Part shown: one piece after another, positions 21,513-32,463 of the stretch | Position numbering within the stretch: the stretch's first letter is position 1 | How the letters are laid out: the number at the start of each line of letters is the position of its first letter | NCBI RefSeq assembly: GCF_932526225.1 | Contig: NC_064039.1 | Location: 8,946,139-9,010,138 of the forward strand | Direction of reading: 5' to 3' | From: Nematostella vectensis | Taxonomy: Eukaryota; Cnidaria; Anthozoa; Actiniaria; Edwardsiidae | DNA length: 64,000 bases | The notes under the pieces: generated by a model | Database searches by the model: none | What the model saw: only the letters and a program-made list of their open reading frames with translations | Told to the model about the DNA's origin: nothing | Made by a program: the position numbers and the translations under genes

Positions 21513-22823
21513 TCATCTACTATTAATTTGCACTATGTTATCCTCGTAAGCCGTCCGTAGCTCCACCTCATACCTCCCCATCGTTCTATCCTCCATCATT
21601 GCTATGCACAGGATGTCTAGCGTCTCCCCCTGCACGCACTTGGTGAACTTGTATACTAGCGCTTCGAGGGGAGTCATCGCCTTAACCACGTACCTCTCCT
21701 CATTCGGCTTACTAACATGATGGAAACCAACCTCGAAGATCTTGTCGGGCTGGACGATACAATGCCCTTGGTACCTACTAGCCTGGCGTGACCTCTTTTT
21801 AGATCTCTGCGTCATTAGCTTGATGCCGCTTCCGTACGAGCTTCGCCGATTCTCAAAGTACACGGCCCCGATGCAGTAACCACAGTATACCCAAGTATGC
21901 GAGGAACGAAGAAAATCCACCATGGTGTGGTTATACGTGGGAACGATGAAATCCGACGCCCGATTAAAAGATACAAATTTCACTTTCCCTATGCTTCGAT
22001 ACATGCAGTCATTCATGAAAAGGATCTCTGCATGTTGCCATAGCGACCCTTGGAAACGAGGCAGTTTCCACGGCAACACACTGACCAATCCGAGGTCTTG
22101 GTAGTAATTTAACCCAGTATTGACGTCTTCGCCGATGGTATCGTCCTTATAGATGACGAAATAGCTTGCGCCAAGGATCTGTGAAAGTTCCATAAATTCT
22201 ACAAAACGGGAAAGTTCGATTTTGTCGTTGAATAAAGGGGTGCAAATGCCGTAGAAGTCTTTTTGTGCGACGTCATCTGTGTAGTGTAAGGGCAAACTGA
22301 TCTTTAACTCATCGTCGACGAAGACATAAACTCGACAAGGCTTCGGCTCATTTTCGGGAACCCGACTTGAGAATATCCCTCCTCCAAAGCTACCCCGATG
22401 ATTTTCGTTAAAGTTGTAATACGTCATTTGAATGGGTCTCACCTTCGGACGAAGCGAACAAAAAAGCGCAAACTGTTGGGTTTGTTTCGTAAGCGCCATA
22501 ATTCTCACATAAGTCTCACCTTTTTTTCTTGTATCGTAAAAAGCTGAATAAACGTACAGGCCGTCTTCAACTTGGATAAACTCCTCGGGCTCATGTGTGT
22601 CGTTGCAAGTAAAACTTTCTGGATTGCGCTCCAGAGGCTTGTGATTTCGGATTTTGTCCGCGATTCTTTTTTTGCTCAACTGGTTAAGGTATTTCTGCAT
22701 CTCAAACGGATCGACCACTGACCTATCAGATGAATGAAAATATACATTGATCACAAGTGTGTAGCACACTAGAAGGGCAAAAAGTGTCTTAAAAATTCCA
22801 AAGATTCGGCAGCGTATTCCCAT
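21513..22823 (-). CDS. GT92 (DUF23) family glycosyltransferase-like protein a, DxD motif lost
   Basis: An intronless 436-residue frame. A short cytoplasmic N terminus is followed by a membrane anchor at about residues 10-27 (FKTLFALLVCYTLVINV), giving a type II Golgi topology. The C-terminal GT92 domain has family features: YVYSAFYD, FVEFMELSQILGASYFVIY, a Cys in HAEILFMNDCMYR, and GFHHVSKP near the end. Family members such as worm GALT-1 transfer galactose to N-glycan core fucose. Where the paralogue at 24584-26014 has FNDVDEFIVP, this protein has FNRASDFIVP (R288-D291), so the metal-binding DxD is missing. The frame is otherwise intact, so it may be a non-catalytic family member. The substrate is unknown. 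Confidence 0.85.
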   Translation of the reverse strand: MGIRCRIFGIFKTLFALLVCYTLVINVYFHSSDRSVVDPFEMQKYLNQLSKKRIADKIRNHKPLERNPESFTCNDTHEPEEFIQVEDGLYVYSAFYDTRKKGETYVRIMALTKQTQQFALFCSLRPKVRPIQMTYYNFNENHRGSFGGGIFSSRVPENEPKPCRVYVFVDDELKISLPLHYTDDVAQKDFYGICTPLFNDKIELSRFVEFMELSQILGASYFVIYKDDTIGEDVNTGLNYYQDLGLVSVLPWKLPRFQGSLWQHAEILFMNDCMYRSIGKVKFVSFNRASDFIVPTYNHTMVDFLRSSHTWVYCGYCIGAVYFENRRSSYGSGIKLMTQRSKKRSRQASRYQGHCIVQPDKIFEVGFHHVSKPNEERYVVKAMTPLEALVYKFTKCVQGETLDILCIAMMEDRTMGRYEVELRTAYEDNIVQINSR

Positions 22824-23902
22824 CTTAGTATGTGTGTCTTTCCCTGGTTTTGTTTTCTCTTCACAAACTTCGCGTCTGTTGCCAGCGGCTCTCGAGCCTG
22901 GTGGGGCTTTCTTTAACCAAAATACTGTTTAATTAAAGGGCCTTTGTGTTGAATTTAATGTTAGTCTCCTTGTCTAGTCGTGATGGCTGTTGTCATGTGG
23001 TTTTCTATTAGTTAACGCAGCATTATTATACACTTGCCACTCGAAGTTTCTTTGGGTCATCAAATATTAATAGCGCGGTATCAACACAAGACTGTTAAGT
23101 TAGGTAAAATCCATTTAAAATAATAAACCGCAAAAATCGTTTTAAATAATGTATCAACACAGTTTTGCCTTAAGAAAAGCGCCTAAAAGAGTGGGAGAGA
23201 GGCAGAAGAAAGCTTCACAAAGTAGACCCGCACTCAAAATTTAATACGATTATTGCTTGTATTAGATCCTCAGTACACATCTACTTAAAGAACAGACTTT
23301 GTGTTGTAGGCTACGTGTCTGATAAAAGCGTTCTTCAGACATCTCTAAACAGACATCGCTTAAAAAGACTCGCGCTTTACAGTATTTAGAGCCTTCAGCA
23401 TGCGATCACCATTAACTATTGCGCATTGCCATTGTGGCCTCAACCTATTAAAGACTTATTGATATGATTGAGGTTATATATATCTAGTGGCACAGGGAAG
23501 GAGCTTTTCAATAACTTGATTTTGTGAATAGAATGTTGCTCTAGCAGACTAAATAATACAAAAACAGCTGAGAAATTACTTAAAATGCAAAGCCAACTTT
23601 TATTGTATTTTTTTTTCGTTTTTTTTTTCTATTCTGTTATTATCTAAAGCGTCGATATCGAATTGATATTTGCTTTTATCTCAAGCACTTAGCACTTCAA
23701 CTTAGAGTTTGAAATGACCTCGAAGCCCATCGCAAATGCCCGCTTAGTGTCAAGTTTGATAGATATTGCAGGTACATCATATACACTCTCTTTTTTATTA
23801 TAAGAAACGTTTTTTATTACCCTGCTAGCAGAGGCCTCTTTTATCTGTATTTCACTGGGCTGGCTTTCACGAACGCTATGGGACACTATGCTAGTAGGGT
23901 AC

Positions 23903-24180
23903 TTTTTACGTAATAAGAACATTCAGCCGGAGATTTCACCAAAAAGAACAGGAACATGCCGCGGCTCAGATAGCCAAATATTGCTTTTTTTAGTCGGATG
24001 CGTTCTATAAAAATGCAGAATCGAATTGTTTATTAAAACAACCTTAAATATGTATAATTCATTGGGTACTATATTTTCATATACACTAAAAATTGAAGAA
24101 CATCGATAACACAAATTTTCAGCCTTAAAATACTAAAGATTAGTACGGCCAGCCTCAACTGGAAATTAGACGTTCTTATA
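23903..24180. mobile_element. MITE with TATAAGAAC termini, copy A (interrupted)
   Basis: Starts near 'aataagaacattcagc' and ends 'ttagacgttcttata', the reverse complement of a TATAAGAACGTC-type end. It aligns along its length with copy B at about 51430-51885, sharing 'gagatttcacca', 'ctcagatagc', 'aatgcagaatc', 'ttcagccttaaaat' and 'gaaattagacgttcttata'. It is interrupted at its right end by the element at 24181-24395. Confidence 0.75.
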
Positions 24181-24395
24181 CAATCTCGTTCCCAGAGCCG
24201 ACGTTCCTTTATGCCAGCGCGAATTGGATCGATCAGTGAAAGAGATCAACTCTGGTTCCTTCCGGTGGCAATTTTGTTTGGACATGCGCTGTAAAACCGG
24301 AACTAACAGATTCTGTTGGTGAAAAAAATTGATTATCCCAGAGCCTTGCACCTTGCCGCTGGCACAAAGGTACGTGGGCTCTGGGAACGAGATGG
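24181..24395. mobile_element. 215-bp MITE with 37-bp inverted repeats and 9-bp target duplication
   Basis: Left terminus 'caatctcgttcccagagcc' and right terminus 'ggctctgggaacgagatgg' are inverted repeats that remain alignable for about 37 bp. The flanks are the direct repeat GTTCTTATA at 24172-24180 and 24396-24404, a 9-bp target-site duplication. Copy B of the host repeat near 51878 has a single uninterrupted GTTCTTATA, which serves as a related empty site. The 9-bp duplication is more typical of Mutator-like than of hAT elements (8 bp). Confidence 0.88.
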
Positions 24396-24583
24396 GTTCT
24401 TATAAAGAAGAGTGTATAATACGCATGCGTGGATTTGCTGAGGGAGGTTGTCATAGGTATCAAATTGAAAAAGTATAGTATTTGATGATCCTTTAAAAGA
24501 GATGTCCTTCATTTTGGCACAACAATCATTAATTTATTCTGTATTCTGTTATAACAATGAAAGTGTGAAGTGTTACGAAATAG

Positions 24584-26014
24584 CTACGTTGGTGCCAAAA
24601 GTTTTAAATCATTTACAACCTTTCTAAACCTTTTCTGAAGTCGTTTTCCATATTTGGCCATGGTCCCATCATGCACTAGGTTCATGCACTGATGACGTAT
24701 ACCAAATGACGTAGTGCAAGTCCTGTAATGGAAGATAACCGCGTCACTCTCGTGTACTGAGTTGACGGAATACCGCAGACCTGTAGCCTTGCTTATGTGG
24801 TGAATCCCCATCTCGAACACTCTCAAAGGATCCACAATGCATTTCGAGAGGAGAGGGATGGTTTCCTGGGTCCTGTGGAAGAACCGCTGAGAAACTAACT
24901 CGCTTTTTTGCCTGGGAAATCTCGCGTTTGAGCTGAACACCACGCTCTGAAAGCAATGTCCACAGTGGTATGGCCGGTGAAACGCGTTTAGTATTTCCAC
25001 TATCGAGCTGTTCCTTAGCGGAACGATAAACTCATCTACGTCATTGAAGGCTACAAATTTTGCCCTGTTCTTGTAGCGATACAAGCAATCAAGAATAGCC
25101 AAAACCTGACCAAAGTACCAAATATCGTTCGGCCTGGATACCAAATTTGAAGGTAGATTCCATGGCAGAACATTTGCTACTTGTGACTCCTGGTAATATC
25201 TTAAAACGTTATTGACTTCCGGGTCCGTTTTGAAGTCATAAAAAGTAAAATGGTTAGCGCCTAAAAGTTTGGTTAGCTCGACAAACTCTATGAGTCTTTT
25301 CGCTGTTAGTTTCTCTGATCGGAGGGGTGGGACGCAGATTGCGTATTTAATAGGGTAGTAGAGATGTGCATTAGACACCACAGGTACCCGTGCCTTGCTT
25401 TTCTCCCCCTTAACATCGGCCGTTAGGTCAACAAACAATGGCACTGCATTGAATCCGTCAGGCACGAGGCAACTCGCAATGAACCCGCCAAATACTCTCC
25501 CATGGTTCTCGTTGGTCGTGTAGTATTCAGCTTTAGAGTCCGCAAAACTACAACTGGCGGACAAAGGTTCGCAAAATTGGCAAGATAATCCAGGCTGGTA
25601 GTGTTTTCCCGAGAGGATGATAAGACGAATAAATGGATTTGACTTGGCATCGTCGTAAAACGCTGAATAAATATGCGTGTCTTTAGCGATCTCTGTGAAC
25701 TTTCCAGTTATCCCCTGGTCCGTGTTCTTGCCACGGATCTGCCCTAATCGATGCGCTTGTACTTCTCTTCGTAATGTTGGTGGCGCTGTAGATCTTAATA
25801 CTAGTTCTCTTTCTTGTAGTCGAGCTTTCTGAAAATGGCTCTCGTGTTGTTTGCGTGAACGTGTTCGTTTACGATGTCGCGTCTTCCTTTTTCCGCTACT
25901 TTTCTCTGCTGATTCAAGCTCTGAGTGGTTTAAATAGGTGATGAAAAGCAGTGCTGTGAAGAGCACTACAAACAGACAAACGGACAACCTCCATTTGTAA
26001 ATATAGCATCGCAT
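24584..26014 (-). CDS. GT92 (DUF23) family glycosyltransferase b
   Basis: An intronless 476-residue frame with type II membrane topology: the anchor is at about residues 10-27 (SVCLFVVLFTALLFITYL), followed by a basic stem (KRKTRHRKRTRSRK). The catalytic domain carries the expected DxD-type motif NDVDEF (D325-E328), preceded by ANHFTFYDF and followed by GIHHISK. It is a probable Golgi glycosyltransferase. The donor is likely UDP-galactose by family analogy, and the acceptor is unknown. It lies in tandem with gene a on the same strand, consistent with local duplication. Its 5' end faces MMS19 across about 700 bp. Confidence 0.9.
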   Translation of the reverse strand: MRCYIYKWRLSVCLFVVLFTALLFITYLNHSELESAEKSSGKRKTRHRKRTRSRKQHESHFQKARLQERELVLRSTAPPTLRREVQAHRLGQIRGKNTDQGITGKFTEIAKDTHIYSAFYDDAKSNPFIRLIILSGKHYQPGLSCQFCEPLSASCSFADSKAEYYTTNENHGRVFGGFIASCLVPDGFNAVPLFVDLTADVKGEKSKARVPVVSNAHLYYPIKYAICVPPLRSEKLTAKRLIEFVELTKLLGANHFTFYDFKTDPEVNNVLRYYQESQVANVLPWNLPSNLVSRPNDIWYFGQVLAILDCLYRYKNRAKFVAFNDVDEFIVPLRNSSIVEILNAFHRPYHCGHCFQSVVFSSNARFPRQKSELVSQRFFHRTQETIPLLSKCIVDPLRVFEMGIHHISKATGLRYSVNSVHESDAVIFHYRTCTTSFGIRHQCMNLVHDGTMAKYGKRLQKRFRKVVNDLKLLAPT

Positions 26015-26716
26015 CTTTTAAGTCTCACTGATGATTGACAACGTGTGACTAGACTCCCATGCCTCCACTTTCTACTTCAGTCAAACGATTGATACCTTTT
26101 TGGGGTAAACTTTGTCGAATTAAATAACAAACAACACGTCAGTCGCCCTGTTGCAAGTTATTCGTCTGTTCAGGTTGAATTACTGCATGCAAATATCGAA
26201 AATAATCATGTTTTCGCATAATTCGCATAATCATGTGCACCAGCAATCACAACTATTATTTAAGAAATCTTACTTGTCCACATTAATAAATAGCTCTCCA
26301 TGATATTTTCAAAATCTTTTTAATGTTCTGGATCACCCGGGAAACTGGTTTTAAGGGTCAAAATATTTAAGTGTATTCCTTTATACTGTACCGAAAAGGC
26401 TAACACCACATTCACACCAGCACATAAACCAGTTGGTGGTTTAATTAAACTGGTTTAAATCTAAAACTCCAATGAGTGGACAGAACAAAGAAGAAAACTG
26501 AACAGACTGTGCTGTACATGTTACTAAGTGATCATTTAGCTAGGAAGAATTCAACACAATAAGAAACTTGGCTAGTTATCAGGCAAAAAAAAAAGCCTTG
26601 TTTATTTAACTAAACATTGTTTTGGTGTGAATGCAGCATAAGATCAGTCTTACTTCCGCATCCGGTTGTTGACTAGTGCCAGTCTCACGTAGTCCACGTG
26701 GTAGATGAAGTCCAAG
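26015..26716. other. Divergent intergenic region (GT92 gene b and MMS19 promoters)
   Basis: About 700 bp between two divergent start codons. It is AT-rich, with a run of about 10 A near 26585. The last 60 bp are GC-richer and contain two ACGTAG/CACGTGG-like strings before the MMS19 start, which may be promoter-proximal. No coding region is visible. Confidence 0.5.
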
Positions 26717-29700
26717 ATGGCGGCCCTGGGACAGGAGGAATATCCAAGTTTAGCGACCCTGCTACAAGGTTTGTATCCTCGTGTTCACGTACAAGAAAGA
26801 AATCAAGGAATAAGTAATGATTTTGCTTTTTGCAGATGTTTACCAAAGACGCAAGAATTTGCTTCAAGTTGTGGAACTCCTAGGGTAAGATCTGGGAAGT
26901 TGTTGTTTTGGTTGTACTTTTTTTGAAGATGGTTTCTGTGTAAGATCAGTTTTTCAACATTTGATCCTTTAAAGTGATATTGATTATTGTCACAATTCTT
27001 CCTTGGCCTTGTCCAATTTACCTACTGATTACCAAACGTAACTTACCCAAATATTGTAAACACAATCCATCGGAAATGTTCTTCCCTCCACAAAATGCCT
27101 GTAGATTAATTGTCCCACCCTCTCCCCCAAAGTGCCTGTAGATTAACTGTCCCACCCCTCACCCAAGTGCTGGTTGATTGACTTCCCACCCCTCCCTCCA
27201 AGTACCTGTAGATTCAATGTCTCATCTCCTTTAAGTGCCTGTAGTTTAAGTGTCCCACCTCTCCCCAAAAGTGCCTGTAATTTAACTCCCCCCCCAAAAA
27301 AAAAAAGTGCCTGTAGTTTGACTGTCCAACCCCTCCCCAAAAGTGTCTGTAGTTTAACTGTCTCACTCCTCCCCAAAAGTGCCTGTAGATTAACTGTCCC
27401 ACTTCTCCCCAAAGGTGCCTGTAGATTAACTGTCCCACTCCTCCCCAAAAGTGTCTGTAGTTTAACTGTCTCACTCCTCCCCAAAAGTGCCTGTAGTTTA
27501 ACTGTCCCACTTCTCCCCAAAGGTGCCTGTAGATTAACTGTCCCACTCCTCCCCAAAAGTGCCTGTAGTTTAACTGTCCCACTCCTCTCCAAAAGTGCCT
27601 GTAGATTAACTGTCCCACTCCTCCCCAAAAGTGCCTGTAGATTAACTGTCCCACTCCTCCCCAAAAGTGCCTGTAGATTAACTGTCCCACTCCTCCCCAA
27701 AAGTGCCTGTACATTAACTGCTTCACCCCTCCCACCCAAAGGGAGGTCCTGTATTGTGAAATGCATACTTTTTCCATATGATAGGGGTTCATCAAATTCA
27801 TTAAAATTATATATTATTCATTGTTGATATAGTGAGAGAAGTCTTTAACCCATAGAACACTAGCCATTTAGATTTTTAAAAGACCACTAAGTTATTTCTA
27901 CTAAATCGTTTAAATTGCTGATAATGTGATGCTCCTTTTTAGCCCTTCCCTCACCAGTACCGACACTGACAAGAGATGTTCTGCCGTCCAGTTGTTGTCC
28001 TCTTTACTTCAAAAGCTTGTGAACTATAAACTCACAGACAGAGAAGGTATGTCTAAGAACTGCAAGGTTATGGAATTATGCTATTTTTCTTTATTGGTTG
28101 AATGCACAAATACTGTATTAATATGGTGTTGGTAATACAGATTTTTTTTTCAGCTTTCATATTGATGATGCATTTTTTATCAAATTGCAGTTGAATTGCT
28201 GTGTGAGTTTTATTGTGATCGACTGAAGGATCATTATTCAATCATTCCTCAAGCCTTACTTGGGCTTCAAGCTTTGGTATGAGAAAGTGCTTTCCCCTTT
28301 AAATTGTATACTACCTCCCCATGTACTTATTCCTCTTTCCCCTCTTATTGCACCTGTACCCCTCTCTCTCTCATCCTTCACTCAGACCTGTACCCCTCCC
28401 TCTCTCATCCCCCACTCACACCTGTACCCCTCCCTCTCTCATCCCCCATTCAGACCTGTACCCCTCCCTCTCTTATCTCCCACCCAGACCTGTACCCCTC
28501 CCTCTCTCATCTCCCACCCAGACCTGTACCCCTCCCTCTCTCATCTCCCACTCAGACCTGTACCCCTCCCTCTCTCATCTCCCACTCAGACCTGTACCCC
28601 TCCCTCTCTCATCTCCCACTCAGACCTGTACCCCTTCCTCTCTCATCCCCCACTTAGACCTGTACCCCTCCCTCTCTCATATCCCACTCAAACCTGTACC
28701 CCTCCCTCTCTCATCTCCCACTCAGACCTGTACCCCTCCCTCTCTCATCTCCCACTCAGACCTGTACCCCTTCCTCTCTCATCCCCCACTTAGACCTGTA
28801 CCCCTCCCTCTATCGTCTCCCACTTAGACCTGCACCCCTCCCTCTCTCATCTCCCACCCAGAACTGTACCCCTCCCTCTCTCATCTCCCACTCAGACCTG
28901 TACCCCTCCCTCTCTCATCTCCCACCCAGAACTGTACCCCTCCCTCTCTCATCTCCCACTCAGACCTGTACCCCTTCCTCTGTCATCTCCCACTCAGACC
29001 TGTACCCCTCCTCCTCTCATATCCCACTCAAACCTGTACCCTCCCTCTCTCATTTCCCACTCAGACCTGTACCCCTCCCTCTCTCATCCCCCACTCAGAC
29101 CTGCACCCCTCCCTCTCTCATCTCTCCCTCAGACCTGTACCCCTCCCTCTCTCTCTCTCATCTCCCACTCAGACCTGTACCCCTCCCTCTCATCTCCCAC
29201 TCAGACCTGTACCCCTCCCTCTCTCATCTCCCACTCAGACCTGTACCCCTCCCTCTCTCATCTCCCACTCAGACCTGTACCCCTCCCTGTCTCATCCCTC
29301 ACCCAGACCTGTACACCTCCCTCTGTCATCTCCCACTCAGACCCACTCAGGGGTACAGGTCTGAGTGGGAGATGAGAGAGGGAGGGGTACAGGTCTGAGT
29401 GGAAGATGAGTGAGGGGGGGTAAAAGTTTACGTGGGGAAAGAGAGAGGGAGGGGTACAGTACCCAGAACTGTACCCCTCCCTCTCTCATCTCCCACTCAG
29501 ACCTGTACCCCCCTCTCTTATCTCCCACTCAGACCTGTACCCCTCCCTCTCTCATATCCCACTCAGACCTGTACCCCTCCCTCTCTCATCTCCTACTCAG
29601 ACCTGTACCCCTCCTCTCTCATCTCCCACCCAGAACTGTAACCCTCCCTCTCTCTTTCCCCACGTAAACTTTTACCCCCCTCTCTCATCTTCCACTCAGA

Positions 29701-32463
29701 CCTTCACCCCTTCCTTTCTCATCTCCCACTTAGACCTGTATCCTATCCCCATTTATCCTCCAGTCAAACGTCTTTCCCTCTCATTCTCCATTCAAACCTC
29801 TACCCCTTCCTCTTTTCCCTCTTTTACAAGCCCATCTGCTCTCATCTCCCATTCAGACCCTCTAACCCTATCTCTTTCACTACCTTCAATCTGTTTCTAT
29901 CAACACCTAGCTATCACTTCATTTAAAGGAATTAACTTTTTTAGCATGTAAGTACCCTGTATGCTTATCTGCTTATTTACTTGTTAAGTTTTCTTTTCTA
30001 TAGGCTTCACACCAGTCCATGCCAGGGGAGAGGGCTGTTATTTTGATTCAGACTCTTTTTAAAGAAGTACATACTCAGGTAGGGCTTTGCAAAACTGGTG
30101 TAGTCAATGTGATATTTGTGCCATGCACAGATGATACAACATTATTTTGTTTACAGTCCCTAATGCAGTCTGGACGCTACACAGTTTACAGTCTACTTGC
30201 TTCCCTTCTGGACAAAAACATGAAAGGTGATAAATATCCATTATTATTAGTATTATTAATATTATTAATGATTTTTGATATCATTGCCATTATTGTTGTC
30301 ATATTATTATCATTATTGTATCATCATAATTCTTCTTGTTATTGTTATTATTTTTTGTTGTTGTTGTTTTTATTATCATATTGATTCTAGATTCATTGTG
30401 GTTCCAATGGCTTTAATTTAATTGGCAAATTTATATGTGTATTGTGTAAATGGCTTTTCCTGTTTTTCCAAATATGGTTTGTTCTTATAAGCAAGGGTAA
30501 AGTGATAGCTTGTTGTGTTCTTGTTTTAGATCTCAAGCCTGTTGGATCAGACTTAGTGTTTGGATTTCTACAAGCAATGGATGGAGAAAAGGTGATACAA
30601 AAAGTGAAATAATGAAAGCAATACTTTTTTCATTTTATGACTAGAAAAATTAGGTGGTATATGTAGGTGTAAAAAATCAATACTAGGTTGAAATGGTATG
30701 TACTATTCCCCTGTGAAAACAAAGTAGTTTCACTGATGTTTTGTTCTGATGAAGGTCTAATGCTTGATATTTTGGCAGAGGTATAAAATACTATTTCAAC
30801 CTGTTTTATTTCACTAAAATACTTAAAGATGGTGCTGTGTCATGACAATATGTGCTGAATACTTAAACCAATGTATTTTTTCAACAGGATCCTCGTAATT
30901 TGGTGGTGGCGTTTAAGCTGGCAAGAATAATAATAAAATATTTCCCTATTGGTGAGAGATCTTATCAGCAGTTGAACTCAGTAAAAAGAGGGTATTTAAA
31001 CTTTTGCATTTTATGTTTTCAGGTTTGTTTGCAGAGGATCTTTTTGAGGTTACATCATGTTACTTTCCCATAGATTTCACTCCTGTAAGTAATTTTAATA
31101 GTGCAAGTAGTAATAATATCTGAAAAATCTTATACCTTACTTATTATATTATATGGAAAGCCATACAAGGCCATATCATAATGATAAAAATGATATTGCC
31201 CTTGACACAGGTGTTGATATCATATTCATCAACACATTAGGTGATAACAAGTTTGAACCCAAGAGCTTTCAGTAATTTTACAGGCATTTAAAAGTTTTCA
31301 TATAAGATCTCTTATAATAAACAAAACATTACATGGCTTCTTGTGAATAAAATTTCATCTTCTTGTGCTGATATCATCTTGAATGAGTGATTGATAATAT
31401 TGGCACAAAAAGATGAAATTTTATCCACAAGAAGCCATGTAATGTTTTGTTTATTATAAGAGATCTCGACATAATAAAATTTATATCTGTGTGCAACCAT
31501 GTATGTCATACCTAACAGAGTTCAAAATAACTTTTTTAAATCTGCTAAATTTTACTGGCTCTCTGTATTTTGGTGGTGAAAAAAAGCCTACTCAAAATAT
31601 GAAAGGGGAATACAGAAAAAAATGAGCCGGCAAAGACCAGAATACAGCCGGCTATCGCAGGGAGCCAGCCACTATTTTGAACCCCCTGCCTTGCATGTAC
31701 CCTATGCAGTACTGTAAGAGATATTTTTATATTAGGCTACAGATGACCCATACGGCTTAACCAAAGATGACCTTGTGCTTGGTCTAAGAAGATGTCTAGC
31801 AGCAACCAGCCAGTTCGCGCCAGTATGTAGATAAACCAATTATATGTTTGGGAATAACAACAAGGATGTTAAAGTATACTGATGAAATAGTTTTAATTCC
31901 TGGTGGAGACACGGATAGCAGCTCTCTGCCATTTGTCTTGCTAAACATACAGTATATAGCTAACTATAAGCTTGTGTTCCACAATTCCAGGATCAGCCAT
32001 CTTCAATGCATATTAGGGTTTTAATCGAATTTGAAGTACTTAGAACATACATAAGCACTATATAAATACAATTTTTTTAGTTCTTTCGTTTATTTTTCTG
32101 ATATGCTGTTTGGTATCCATACGTAAGAGAAGCTAAGTTTATCAACAATTAATTAATTTATAGTTTTGTTTACCACTGTTGATGGAGAAGCTGTCGTCAG
32201 ATGTGATAAATGCAAAGATTGATTCCCTTTTAACACTGGTGAGTCCAATAAAAAGCCTAGCCCTTACAGTATTTGTCATGCATTTTAGAACTAACTTTAT
32301 GACCAAAAACAAAAACTATATAACACTTCTGTTACATTATAAAAATATGACCATTAACATATTATTAACATATGCTTATTTCCAGTCAACTTGTCTGGAA
32401 GAGTATCCACCCCAACAAATCAAGGATTATTTACAGCCGCTATGGCAAGCCATTAAAAGAGAG
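26717..32463 (+). CDS. MMS19: MMS19 exons 1-12: N-terminal HEAT domain
   Basis: Encodes residues 1-288. Recognition rests on near-identity at several points with human MMS19: LLCEFYCDRLKDHYSIIPQA (human LILFYENRLKDHHLVIP), FGFLQAMDGEKDPRNLLVAF, LFEVTSCYFPIDFTP and DDPYGLTKDDLVLGLRRCL. Exon 3 is taken from 27943 rather than from a later AG at 27958, because the longer form matches the family better. Exons are tiny (49-104 nt), as in other animals, while intron 4 is inflated by an array. Confidence 0.93.

Larger units (their letters stand above)
22824..24583. other. Intergenic region between the two GT92 genes
   Basis: AT-rich, holding the presumed promoter of GT92 gene a at its left and a nested pair of transposable elements at 23903-24404. 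A short minus-strand open frame at 23689-23922 has no recognisable features. No RNA gene was seen. Confidence 0.6.

Noticed and set aside
27143-27827. Repetitive proteins of about 200 residues on both strands
   Set aside because: 36-bp tandem repeats stay open in several frames at once; no start context, no domain, and they lie inside MMS19 intron 2.
28260-29667. Proline/serine-rich open frames
   Set aside because: Products of the 34-bp pyrimidine array in MMS19 intron 4.
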